A DNA stretch of 64,000 bases from Stigmatella aurantiaca DW4/3-1. GTDB lineage: Bacteria; Myxococcota; Myxococcia; Myxococcales; Myxococcaceae. The position numbers and the translations under genes are program-made. Shown here piece after piece: positions 49,001 through 57,271 of this stretch. The stretch is taken from NCBI RefSeq assembly GCF_000165485.1, contig NC_014623.1:4731501-4795500 (forward strand), written 5' to 3'. Within the stretch, counting starts at the first letter, position 1. Each line of letters begins with the position of its first letter. A model generated the notes under the pieces. It saw only the letters and a list, made by a program, of their open reading frames with translations. It ran no database searches and was not told the DNA's origin.

Positions 49001-51690
49001 ACGGGGTTGCCAGAGGAGCCAAGGATGAGAGGCCAGGAGAGAGAGAGGCCGTAGGTGTGGAGAGAGGCAGCGGACTCAAGGAGAGAGCGCCTGTCGTCGT
49101 GGTCTCTGCGAAGAGAGGAGAGAGCGAGGCCCTTGGGAGAGTCCTTGAGGGCCTCCTGGATGGAGGGGAGGAGGATGGGGTGAGGGCTCATCTCGAGGAA
49201 GACGTCGTGACCCGAGGAGAGCAGGTGTTGGAGGCCCTGGAAGAAGAGGACAGGCTGGCGGAGGTTGCGGACCCAGTAGTCCGGGGAGAGGTGGCCCTGG
49301 AGGAGTGGGGAGGCGGTGACGGTGGAGAGCATGTGGACGGAGGGAGAGGAGGCCTGAATGCCGGAGAGTGCAGAGAGGAGCTCATCACGCAGCGCGTCCA
49401 TGTGAGGACTGTGAGAGGCGACGTCGACCTTGATGCGGCGGCAGAAGACGCCGCGGCGCTCGAGGAGAGAGAGGACGGATTCGAGAGACTGAGTGTCGCC
49501 GGAGAGGACGGTGGAGCGAGGCCCGTTGGAGACGGCGATGGAGAGGGAGGACTCGAAGCCAGAGAGTGCGGAGCGAGCCTCGTCGAGGGGAAGCTCGACG
49601 AGGGCCATGGCGCCCTTGCCGCTCATGCGGCGCATGATGCGGCTGCGGCGGCAGATGATGCGAGAGGCGTCCTGAAGGGAGAGGGCGCCCGCGATGTGGG
49701 CGGCAGCGACTTCGCCCATGCTGTGGCCGAGGACGGCGTCGGGGAGGACGCCCCAGTGCTTCCAGAGGGAGGCCAGGCCGACGCTCAAGGCGAAGAGAGC
49801 GGGCTGGATGAAGTCGATGCGGGAGAAGAGGGGACCAGGAGACTCCAGTTGTTGGAGGAGGGAGAAGTCGGTTTCGGAGCGGAAGGCGGCGTCGCAGGCT
49901 TCGAGAGACTGGCGGAAGACGGGCTCCTGCAGGAGGAGGCGGCGGGCCATGCCCTCCCACTGAGAGCCCTGGCCGGGGAAGACGAAGACGACGCGGGGCT
50001 TGTCAGAGGAGACTTCCGAGCGGGAGAGGGAGGAGGGAGCGTCGCCGGAGAGGAAGGCTTGGAGGGACTGACGCCACTCAAGCTTGGATTGTCCGACGAG
50101 TGCGAGGCGGTGCTTGGAGTGGGAGCGTCGGAGGGAGGCGGAGAAGGCGATGTCGCGCTCGGAGAAGGAGGAGCCCTCACCGTCTGGGCCGAGGAAGTGG
50201 ACGTATTGGCGGGCGAGAGCGTCGAGGGCGGGGCCACTGCGGGCCGAGAGGAGCAGGACGCGCTCAGGGAGGGAGGACTCGGGGGCAGGGGCCTCGGAGT
50301 CCGGGGCCTCTTCGAGGATGAGGTGTGCGTTGGTGCCGCTCATGCCGAAGCCGCTGACGCCTGCGAAGCGGCGCTTGGGGCCCTTGGCCCAAGGAAGAGT
50401 GCGAGTGGGGATGAGGAAGGGGGTGCCTTCCAGCTGGATGCGAGGGTTGAGGCGCTTGAAGTGGAGGTTGCCTGGGATGGCCTGGTGCTGGAGGCAGAGG
50501 ACGGCCTTGATGAGGCCAGTGACACCGGCGGCGGCTTCGAGGTGTCCGATGTTGGATTTGACGGCGCCGAGGACGCAGGAGGAGCCATCGGGGCGAGGAG
50601 CGCCGATGACTTCGGTGAGTGCCTGGACTTCGATGGGGTCGCCCAGGGAAGTGCCGGTGCCGTGGGTTTCGACGTAGGAGATGTCGGAGGCAGAGACCCT
50701 GGCGTTGTCCAGAGCGGCCAGGAGCATGGCCTTCTGCGCCAGGACGTTGGGAGCGGTGAGGCCGGTGGAGCGGCCATCCTGGTTGACGGCGGAGCCGCGG
50801 ATGAGGGCGAGGATGCGGTCGCCAGCGGCCTGAGCATCGGAGAGGCGCTTGAGGATGACGATGCCGCAGCCTTCGCCTCGGGCGTAGCCGTTGGCCTGGG
50901 CATCGAAGGTCTTGCACCGCCCATCCGGCGAGAGCGCCTGGGAGGTGGCGAGCAGGTGCGTTACCCACGGCATCAACATCAGGCTGACGCCGCCCGCGAT
51001 GGCCATGGTGCTCTCGCCATTGCGCAGGCTCTGGCAAGCCAGATGCACTGAGACGAGCGAGGACGAGCACGCGGTGTCCACCGCGAGGCTCGGTCCCTGC
51101 AATCCCAGCACATACGACAGCCGCCCTGGCGGGAAGCAGTGCCCATTGCCGGTGAAGTGATACACGTCCAGCGTGGTGGGATCCTGGGGGAGGATGTATT
51201 GCTCGTAGTCATTGGTGTTGACGCCGAGGAACACACCGGTCCGAGAACCTGTGAGCTGTTCGGGAATGAGCCCAGCCCGTTCCAATGCCTCCCACGTCAC
51301 TTCGAGCAGCATGCGCTGCTGAGGGTCCAGGCTTATCGCCTCCCGGGGGGACATGCCGAAGAAGTGCGGATCGAACTGATCCATTCGCTCCTTGATGAAT
51401 CCTCCCCAGCGTGCCGACTGCTGTTCCGGGGTCGCCGCGTCTCCCCGGTCGTAGGGGTCCTTGCCCCAGCGGTCCGAGGGCGCTCGGGAGACGGCATCCG
51501 CCCCGCTGTCGAGCAGCTTCCAGAAAGCTTCGGGCGTGGAGGCGCCACCGGGCAGGCGGCAGCCCATGCCGATGATCGCGATCGGCTCGGTCCGGGCTCG
51601 TTCGAGGGCTCCAAGCTTGCCCTCCATTTCCTTGAGGGTGATCGCTGCCTTGCGCAGCCGGGCGATGTAGTCCGCTTCAGACACACTCAT
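46036..51690 (-). CDS. Type I PKS module: KS-AT-DH-KR-ACP
   Basis: An 1884-residue protein. Docking helix YIARLRKAAITLKEMEGKLG. KS at about 51570-50300 ([29 protein letters not shown]). AT at 49990-49000 ([21 protein letters not shown]). DH at 48880-48010 with HQVQSEVVVP, where the usual HxxxG is HxxxS, and LLDSCFQ. KR at 47280-46740 with [16 protein letters not shown] and QSNYAAAN, so active. ACP at 46450-46210 ([11 protein letters not shown]). C-terminal docking end LDQLGKDELLSLFDESLTES. It extends the chain by one unit and reduces the beta-keto group, possibly to the alkene. GGAGAAA about 10 bases upstream supports the start; it is 25 bases after the previous gene and overlaps the next by four. 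Confidence 0.93.
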   Translation of the reverse strand: MSVSEADYIARLRKAAITLKEMEGKLGALERARTEPIAIIGMGCRLPGGASTPEAFWKLLDSGADAVSRAPSDRWGKDPYDRGDAATPEQQSARWGGFIKERMDQFDPHFFGMSPREAISLDPQQRMLLEVTWEALERAGLIPEQLTGSRTGVFLGVNTNDYEQYILPQDPTTLDVYHFTGNGHCFPPGRLSYVLGLQGPSLAVDTACSSSLVSVHLACQSLRNGESTMAIAGGVSLMLMPWVTHLLATSQALSPDGRCKTFDAQANGYARGEGCGIVILKRLSDAQAAGDRILALIRGSAVNQDGRSTGLTAPNVLAQKAMLLAALDNARVSASDISYVETHGTGTSLGDPIEVQALTEVIGAPRPDGSSCVLGAVKSNIGHLEAAAGVTGLIKAVLCLQHQAIPGNLHFKRLNPRIQLEGTPFLIPTRTLPWAKGPKRRFAGVSGFGMSGTNAHLILEEAPDSEAPAPESSLPERVLLLSARSGPALDALARQYVHFLGPDGEGSSFSERDIAFSASLRRSHSKHRLALVGQSKLEWRQSLQAFLSGDAPSSLSRSEVSSDKPRVVFVFPGQGSQWEGMARRLLLQEPVFRQSLEACDAAFRSETDFSLLQQLESPGPLFSRIDFIQPALFALSVGLASLWKHWGVLPDAVLGHSMGEVAAAHIAGALSLQDASRIICRRSRIMRRMSGKGAMALVELPLDEARSALSGFESSLSIAVSNGPRSTVLSGDTQSLESVLSLLERRGVFCRRIKVDVASHSPHMDALRDELLSALSGIQASSPSVHMLSTVTASPLLQGHLSPDYWVRNLRQPVLFFQGLQHLLSSGHDVFLEMSPHPILLPSIQEALKDSPKGLALSSLRRDHDDRRSLLESAASLHTYGLSLSWPLILGSSGNPVPLPTYQWQRERFWVEEAVQTQAAVQAVRSTAPRTGTVVHPLLGTAVPLSVEGGPRFWEQTLSAETAPYLVDHQVQSEVVVPAAAYVELGLAAAAVTHGEKPYVLENVSFQRMLSLSASNAYNVQVALTEQGEGRMGFQVSSLQNVGWIRHAVGTVFANGELTAGQKVTHEAPPQIRQRCPQVIATQENYQLLRQQGLEYGPYFQGVQELWQGTNEVLGRVVLHDGPAAPIAGYRLHPALLDSCFQVLGVLLFAPEGDETGEPQTYVAVGMEKVHYHRPLEREVWAHGWLRKREGLGKESRIGDVVMMNAEGEVLAEVKGLRVQRLEGGASSRAIGEEWLYTQDWKRYEGAPLDHGPEDGEGAWLVFADASGTGDALAGLMEASGQRCVKVAASDHYEKLKPGLFRINASAPEDYRRVLQDAFGEAGDCRGIIHLWSLDSTSNEHPEHALQLGSQSALYLAQAVPRQGWRDTPKLWLVTRGAHAVSQDDSLSVSQAPLWGFGRALSLEHPELQTTLVDVLSSDAPSQAQSLWAELGASDGETQVAWRSDTRHLARLVRGSYDSLGGEPISFHPEASYLLTGGLGGLGLSVAKWMVSKGAKHLVLLGRSEPSAAARLVLDSLEQSGASVLVERADVSDLDQLSSVLQRIHSSPFPLKGVLHAAVVLEDRTVLELDSERFLKPMGPKVQGSWNLHSLTSQLPLDFFVMYSSAASLLGSPGQSNYAAANAFMDALAWHRRRQGLPGLSINWGAFADVGQAAAQSNRGERLSLRGISSLKPAQGTAVLERLLTGRATQAAVMQLDARQWLEFYPSASSPLWGQLLAERAKAKAEDPGAAQLREALRKAEPGRRLALLEEQLAKQMARVLRLDPSKLDRMESFTNMGLDSLMSLELRNRLEATLGLKLSATLLFTYPNLAALADHLLGKLSSVDEAPAKTAPTAAAPPPPPTLKPQAALPAELDQLGKDELLSLFDESLTESLKRTRMTRTSR
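46620..47880. repeat. PKS KR-region tract shared with 40980-42240
   Basis: The counterpart of the last-module tract. Differences seen are scattered single bases; identity fades at the ACP side and toward the DH. Confidence 0.8.
48960..50930. repeat. PKS KS(3' part)+AT tract shared with 54555-56520
   Basis: About 1.95 kb read as almost identical between this module and the preceding one; its AT part is also shared with 43315-44670. Confidence 0.88.
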
Positions 51691-51715
51691 CGGTGTTTCT
51701 CCATTTCAGGCGAAC

Positions 51716-54700
51716 TCAGGCAATGCCAAACGACTTGTCGAAAAACGCGAGCAATTCATCCTTGGAGAGTTGCTCCACTTGCTCGGCAATCTGCGAAGGG
51801 GCTGCATGGGTCTGGGATTGCGCCGCCGGTTGTTCTCGGGCAGCCGCCGGGAGCAACTCGCCGTGCAGGTATTCGGCGAGGCCGGCGAGGTTGGGATAGG
51901 TGAACAGCAGCGTCACCGAGAGCTTCAGACCCAACGAGGCCTCGAGCCGGTTGCGCAGCTCCAGGCTCATCAGTGAGTCCAGGCCCAGTTCTCCCAAGGC
52001 CCGCAGCCGGTCAATCCTCGACGCCTCCATCCTCAGGACACGCGCCAACTGCTTGGACAGGTGCTCTTCCAGCAGTGCCTGTCGGCGGGCGGGCGGTGCC
52101 TGGAGCAGGGTCTCCCGGAAACCGGCGGCGCCCGGGACATCCGCCGGTTTTGGCTCGGGCGCCTTGAGCAGCTCCGCCCACGGGGCCGTGCTGGCGGCCG
52201 GGTAGAACTCCGCCCACCGCCGCGCCTCCAGCCGCATCACCGCGGTTTGCGTGGCGCGCCCTGACAGCAGCCGTTCCAGGACCGCCGTGCCCTGCGCGGG
52301 CTCGATGATCTCCAGGGGGCCGAACGCGGCGGGCCGGGAGTCTTGGCCTTCGCGCGGGGCTTCGGCGAAGGCGCCCCAGTTGATGCTCAGCCCTGGCAGT
52401 CCCTGGCCGCGCCGGTGCCAGGCCAGCGCATCGAGGAAGGCATGGGCCGCGCCGACGTGGCTCTGTCCGGGGAAGCCCAGCAGCGACGCGACCGACGAGG
52501 AGAAGGCGAAGAAGTCGAGCGTCTGGTCTGACGTGAGGGTGTGCAGGTTCCAGGCGATCTGAAGCTGGGGGACCAGGAACTGCCGGAGACGATCCCCTTC
52601 CAGCGCCAGCACCGTGCGGCTTTCGGCCTCCGCCGGGGCCGTGTGCACCACGCCCTTGAGCACGGGGAGGTGGGCTGCCACCCGTTTCAGGGCCGCTGCC
52701 ACCTGCTCCTGGTTCGCGGGGTCGGCCTGCTCGACGACGACAGTGGCTCCTGCCTGCTTCAAATCCTCGCGCAGTGGGCGCATCGTCTCCGGGGAGCCGT
52801 CTTGTCCCAGCAAGACCAGGTGCCGGGCCCCTCGCTCCACCATCCACCTCGCCAGCGTGGAGGCGGGTCCGTTCAAGCTTCCGGCCACGAGGTAGGTGGC
52901 ATCGGGTCTCAGGTCCACGGGTTCGCCGCCCACGGCCTCGTAGGTGCCGCGCACCAGTCGGCCCAGGAACCGGCCGTCCTTGCGCCATGCCACCTGGGGC
53001 TCTCCATCGGAGGTGCCCAGCTCCGTGAAGAGCGCACGGGCCTGGGCCTGGGCATTCTCACCTGTGACATCCACCAACGTGGTCTGCAAGGCCGGGTGTT
53101 CCAGCGCGAGCGCCTTGCCGAAGCCCCAGAGCGGGGCCTGGGCCACGGACACTTGCTCTCCCGGGTTCACGGGCTGAGCCCCTTGCGTCACCAGCCACAG
53201 CTTGGGCGTGTCACGCCACCCCTGCCGCACCACGGCCTGGGCGAGGAGCAAGGCGCTCTGGCTTCCGACTTGTTGTGCTCGCTCTAGCGCCTCGGTGCCA
53301 GCGGCATCGAGGCTCCACAGGTGGATGATGCCCCGGCATCCTCCGGCTTCCCCGAAGGCCTCCCTGAGCACTCGCCGGTAATCCTCGGGTGAGGCGGCGT
53401 TGATGCGGAAGAGCCCTGGCTCCCGCTTCTCGTAGCGGTCCGCCGCGACGGCTTTCACACACCGCTGGCCGCGTGTCTCCAGCAACCCGGCCAATGCCTG
53501 ACCCGTACCGGCCGTGTCCGAGAACACCAGCCATGTTCCGGTTCCCTCCGGCCCACGCTCGGGGGTGGGGTGCCGCTTCCACTCCAGGGTGTAGAGCCAC
53601 TCCTCACCGGCTGGGCGGGCGCGGACGCCGCCTTCGAGCCGATGCATCTTCAGCCCCTTCACCTCGATGAGAACCTGACCCGGCTCGCTCAACAGCGAGA
53701 CATCCCAAACGGCGGTCCGGGCGTTCTTCTGCGCGGGTCGCAGGCGGCCGTGTGCCCAGACTTCACGCTCTGGCCGTGTGTGGACACGGAGGGACTCGAT
53801 GCCCGCGGCGATGAAGGTCTGCCGTGGACCGCCCGAACCGTCCAGGGAGGGCAGCAACACGCCGAAGGACTGGAGGCAGGCGTCCAGCAGGGCAGGGTGG
53901 AGCTGGTAGCCCGTGGCCTTCTGCGCCGCGCTCTCTGGCAGCCGTACCCGGCCCAACACCTCGTGGTGGTTCCGCCACAGCTCCTGGACGCCTTGAAAGT
54001 TCGGGCCGTACTCGAGCCCTTGTTCCTGGAGAGACCGGTAGCCTTCCCCGACGTCGATGGCGTCCGTGCACCGCTGGCGGATGAGCCGAGGCTCCTCGCC
54101 CAGGGCGGGTTCAGGGGGGGCGCTCAGCGGCCTCAGTTGGGCCGTGGCGTGACGAGCCCAGGCGGCGCCAGGCTCGGTCTGGCTGGAGACCTGGAAGGAG
54201 GCTTCACCGCCATTTTTCTCGGTGAGCACGACCTGGACGGTGCGAGCCTGCTTCGCGGGCAGCGCCAGCATCCGTTCGAAGGCGGCTCCTTCCAGCACAT
54301 AGGGTTTGTTCCCGAAGGCCACGGTGCCTGCGGCGAGGCCCATCTCTACGTAGGCCGCAATGGGCATGACCGCCTCGCCCTGCACCCGATGGTCATCCAG
54401 ATAGGGCAGGGTTGTGGTGCTCACCGTGTTCTCCCACCCCCGCACTCCTGGCAGGACCGAGAGCGAGAAAGGACGCCCAAGCAGGGCGTGGTCCTTTCCC
54501 TGCGGACGGCTCACGGGCCCTCGCATCTGGGGTTCCGTGTGTGTCTCTTCAACCCAGAAGCGCTCGCGCTGCCATTGATAGGTGGGGAGGGGAACGGGGT
54601 TGCCAGAGGAGCCGAGGATGAGAGGCCAGGAGAGAGAGAGGCCGTAGGTATGGAGGGAGGCAGCGGACTCAAGGAGAGAGCGCCTGTCGTCGTGGTCTCT

Positions 54701-57271
54701 GCGAAGAGAGGAGAGAGCGAGGCCCTTGGGAGAGTCCTTGAGGGCCTCCTGGATGGAGGGGAGGAGGATGGGGTGAGGGCTCATCTCGAGGAAGACGTCG
54801 TGACCCGAGGAGAGCAGGTGTTGGAGGCCCTGGAAGAAGAGGACAGGCTGGCGGAGGTTGCGGACCCAGTAGTCCGGGGAGAGGTGGCCCTGGAGGAGTG
54901 GGGAGGCGGTGACGGTGGAGAGCATGTGGACGGAGGGAGAGGAGGCCTGAATGCCGGAGAGTGCAGAGAGGAGCTCATCACGCAGCGCGTCCATGTGAGG
55001 ACTGTGAGAGGCGACGTCGACCTTGATGCGGCGGCAGAAGACGCCGCGGCGCTCGAGGAGAGAGAGGACGGATTCGAGAGACTGAGTGTCGCCGGAGAGG
55101 ACGGTGGAGCGAGGCCCGTTGGAGACGGCGATGGAGAGGGAGGACTCGAAGCCAGAGAGTGCGGAGCGAGCCTCGTCGAGGGGAAGCTCGACGAGGGCCA
55201 TGGCGCCCTTGCCGCTCATGCGGCGCATGATGCGGCTGCGGCGGCAGATGATGCGAGAGGCGTCCTGAAGGGAGAGGGCGCCCGCGATGTGGGCGGCAGC
55301 GACTTCGCCCATGCTGTGGCCGAGGACGGCGTCGGGGAGGACGCCCCAGTGCTTCCAGAGGGAGGCCAGGCCGACGCTCAAGGCGAAGAGAGCGGGCTGG
55401 ATGAAGTCGATGCGGGAGAAGAGGGGACCAGGAGACTCCAGTTGTTGGAGGAGGGAGAAGTCGGTTTCGGAGCGGAAGGCGGCGTCGCAGGCTTCGAGAG
55501 ACTGGCGGAAGACGGGCTCCTGCAGGAGGAGGCGGCGGGCCATGCCCTCCCACTGAGAGCCCTGGCCGGGGAAGACGAAGACGACGCGGGGCTTGTCAGA
55601 GGAGACTTCCGAGCGGGAGAGGGAGGAGGGAGCGTCGCCGGAGAGGAAGGCTTGGAGGGACTGACGCCACTCAAGCTTGGATTGTCCGACGAGTGCGAGG
55701 CGGTGCTTGGAGTGGGAGCGTCGGAGGGAGGCGGAGAAGGCGATGTCGCGCTCGGAGAAGGAGGAGCCCTCACCGTCTGGGCCGAGGAAGTGGACGTATT
55801 GGCGGGCGAGAGCGTCGAGGGCGGGGCCACTGCGGGCCGAGAGGAGCAGGACGCGCTCAGGGAGGGAGGACTCGGGGGCAGGGGCCTCGGAGTCCGGGGC
55901 CTCTTCGAGGATGAGGTGTGCGTTGGTGCCGCTCATGCCGAAGCCGCTGACGCCTGCGAAGCGGCGCTTGGGGCCCTTGGCCCAAGGAAGAGTGCGAGTG
56001 GGGATGAGGAAGGGGGTGCCTTCCAGCTGGATGCGAGGGTTGAGGCGCTTGAAGTGGAGGTTGCCTGGGATGGCCTGGTGCTGGAGGCAGAGGACGGCCT
56101 TGATGAGGCCAGTGACACCGGCGGCGGCTTCGAGGTGTCCGATGTTGGATTTGACGGCGCCGAGGACGCAGGAGGAGCCATCGGGGCGAGGAGCGCCGAT
56201 GACTTCGGTGAGTGCCTGGACTTCGATGGGGTCGCCCAGGGAAGTGCCGGTGCCGTGGGTTTCGACGTAGGAGATGTCGGAGGCAGAGACCCTGGCGTTG
56301 TCCAGAGCGGCCAGGAGCATGGCCTTCTGCGCCAGGACGTTGGGAGCGGTGAGGCCGGTGGAGCGGCCATCCTGGTTGACGGCGGAGCCGCGGATGAGGG
56401 CGAGGATGCGGTCGCCAGCGGCCTGAGCATCGGAGAGGCGCTTGAGGATGACGATGCCGCAGCCTTCGCCTCGGGCGTAGCCGTTGGCCTGGGCATCGAA
56501 GGTCTTGCACCGCCCATCTGGCGAGAGCGCCTGGGTTCTTGCGACCACGCGCATCGTCGTCTGTGAAAGGTGCAAGCTCACGCCGCCCGCAATGGCCATG
56601 GTGCTCTCGCCACTGCGCAGGCTCTGACAGGCCAGATGCACCGAGACGAGCGAGGAGGAGCACGCGGTGTCCACCGCGAGGCTCGGCCCCTGCAATCCCA
56701 GCACATACGACAGCCGCCCCGGAGGGAAGCAGTGCCCATTGCCGGTGAAGGTATAGACATCGTGTTGTTCAGGGTCGGCGTAACAGGCCTGCTTGTAGTC
56801 ATCCGTCATCAGGCCCAGGAACACGCCGGTGCGGGAGCCCATGAGTTGCTCGGGGATGAGTCCAGCCCGTTCCAATGCCTCCCACGTCACCTCGAGCACC
56901 AGCCGCTGCTGCGGATCCAGCAGCACGGCCTCCCGGGGGGAGATGCCGAAGAACTCGGGATCAAACAGCTCCATTCGCTCCTTGAGGAAGGCGCCCCAGC
57001 GCATCGAACGCTGCTCGGGATGAGCGCCGTCCTCCTCGGAGGTCTCCGTTTCCCAGCGCTCCGAGGGAACCCGGGTGACGGCGTCCGTGCCGCTTTCGAT
57101 CAACTTCCAGAAGGCCTCCGGCGTGGAGGCGCCACCGGGCAGGCGGCAGCCCAGGCCGATGATGGCGATGGGCTCCGTCTGCGCACGCGTGACCGCATCC
57201 AGGCGGGCTTTCATTTCCTGTACGGCGAGCAGTGCCCGCTTCACGGTCGACATCGACGACGCGTCGTTCAT
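51716..57271 (-). CDS. Type I PKS module: KS-AT-DH-KR(inactive)-ACP
   Basis: An 1851-residue protein. Docking helix VKRALLAVQEMKARLDAVTR. KS at about 57160-55900 (TACSSSL and both His motifs). AT at 55580-54600 ([15 protein letters not shown]). DH at 54480-53620 looks intact (HRVQGEAVMP; LLDACLQ). The KR at 52890-52330 is degenerate: the NADPH loop reads AGSLNGPAS instead of GGLGGLG, the LDD/LED motif is gone (APAEAESRTV), and the catalytic Tyr and Asn positions in QSHVGAAHAF are Val and His. The KR should be dead, so a beta-ketone would be kept and the DH would have no hydroxyl to act on. ACP at 52080-51850 ([11 protein letters not shown]). C-terminal docking EQLSKDELLAFFDKSF. The start overlaps the upstream stop (ATGA), with GGAG about 10 bases upstream. 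Confidence 0.93.
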   Translation of the reverse strand: MNDASSMSTVKRALLAVQEMKARLDAVTRAQTEPIAIIGLGCRLPGGASTPEAFWKLIESGTDAVTRVPSERWETETSEEDGAHPEQRSMRWGAFLKERMELFDPEFFGISPREAVLLDPQQRLVLEVTWEALERAGLIPEQLMGSRTGVFLGLMTDDYKQACYADPEQHDVYTFTGNGHCFPPGRLSYVLGLQGPSLAVDTACSSSLVSVHLACQSLRSGESTMAIAGGVSLHLSQTTMRVVARTQALSPDGRCKTFDAQANGYARGEGCGIVILKRLSDAQAAGDRILALIRGSAVNQDGRSTGLTAPNVLAQKAMLLAALDNARVSASDISYVETHGTGTSLGDPIEVQALTEVIGAPRPDGSSCVLGAVKSNIGHLEAAAGVTGLIKAVLCLQHQAIPGNLHFKRLNPRIQLEGTPFLIPTRTLPWAKGPKRRFAGVSGFGMSGTNAHLILEEAPDSEAPAPESSLPERVLLLSARSGPALDALARQYVHFLGPDGEGSSFSERDIAFSASLRRSHSKHRLALVGQSKLEWRQSLQAFLSGDAPSSLSRSEVSSDKPRVVFVFPGQGSQWEGMARRLLLQEPVFRQSLEACDAAFRSETDFSLLQQLESPGPLFSRIDFIQPALFALSVGLASLWKHWGVLPDAVLGHSMGEVAAAHIAGALSLQDASRIICRRSRIMRRMSGKGAMALVELPLDEARSALSGFESSLSIAVSNGPRSTVLSGDTQSLESVLSLLERRGVFCRRIKVDVASHSPHMDALRDELLSALSGIQASSPSVHMLSTVTASPLLQGHLSPDYWVRNLRQPVLFFQGLQHLLSSGHDVFLEMSPHPILLPSIQEALKDSPKGLALSSLRRDHDDRRSLLESAASLHTYGLSLSWPLILGSSGNPVPLPTYQWQRERFWVEETHTEPQMRGPVSRPQGKDHALLGRPFSLSVLPGVRGWENTVSTTTLPYLDDHRVQGEAVMPIAAYVEMGLAAGTVAFGNKPYVLEGAAFERMLALPAKQARTVQVVLTEKNGGEASFQVSSQTEPGAAWARHATAQLRPLSAPPEPALGEEPRLIRQRCTDAIDVGEGYRSLQEQGLEYGPNFQGVQELWRNHHEVLGRVRLPESAAQKATGYQLHPALLDACLQSFGVLLPSLDGSGGPRQTFIAAGIESLRVHTRPEREVWAHGRLRPAQKNARTAVWDVSLLSEPGQVLIEVKGLKMHRLEGGVRARPAGEEWLYTLEWKRHPTPERGPEGTGTWLVFSDTAGTGQALAGLLETRGQRCVKAVAADRYEKREPGLFRINAASPEDYRRVLREAFGEAGGCRGIIHLWSLDAAGTEALERAQQVGSQSALLLAQAVVRQGWRDTPKLWLVTQGAQPVNPGEQVSVAQAPLWGFGKALALEHPALQTTLVDVTGENAQAQARALFTELGTSDGEPQVAWRKDGRFLGRLVRGTYEAVGGEPVDLRPDATYLVAGSLNGPASTLARWMVERGARHLVLLGQDGSPETMRPLREDLKQAGATVVVEQADPANQEQVAAALKRVAAHLPVLKGVVHTAPAEAESRTVLALEGDRLRQFLVPQLQIAWNLHTLTSDQTLDFFAFSSSVASLLGFPGQSHVGAAHAFLDALAWHRRGQGLPGLSINWGAFAEAPREGQDSRPAAFGPLEIIEPAQGTAVLERLLSGRATQTAVMRLEARRWAEFYPAASTAPWAELLKAPEPKPADVPGAAGFRETLLQAPPARRQALLEEHLSKQLARVLRMEASRIDRLRALGELGLDSLMSLELRNRLEASLGLKLSVTLLFTYPNLAGLAEYLHGELLPAAAREQPAAQSQTHAAPSQIAEQVEQLSKDELLAFFDKSFGIA
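54555..56520. repeat. PKS KS(3' part)+AT tract shared with 48960-50930
   Basis: The counterpart of the tract in the following module. The shared block begins within the KS after the TACSSSL region, near [20 protein letters not shown], and ends at the post-AT sequence [12 protein letters not shown]. Confidence 0.88.
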
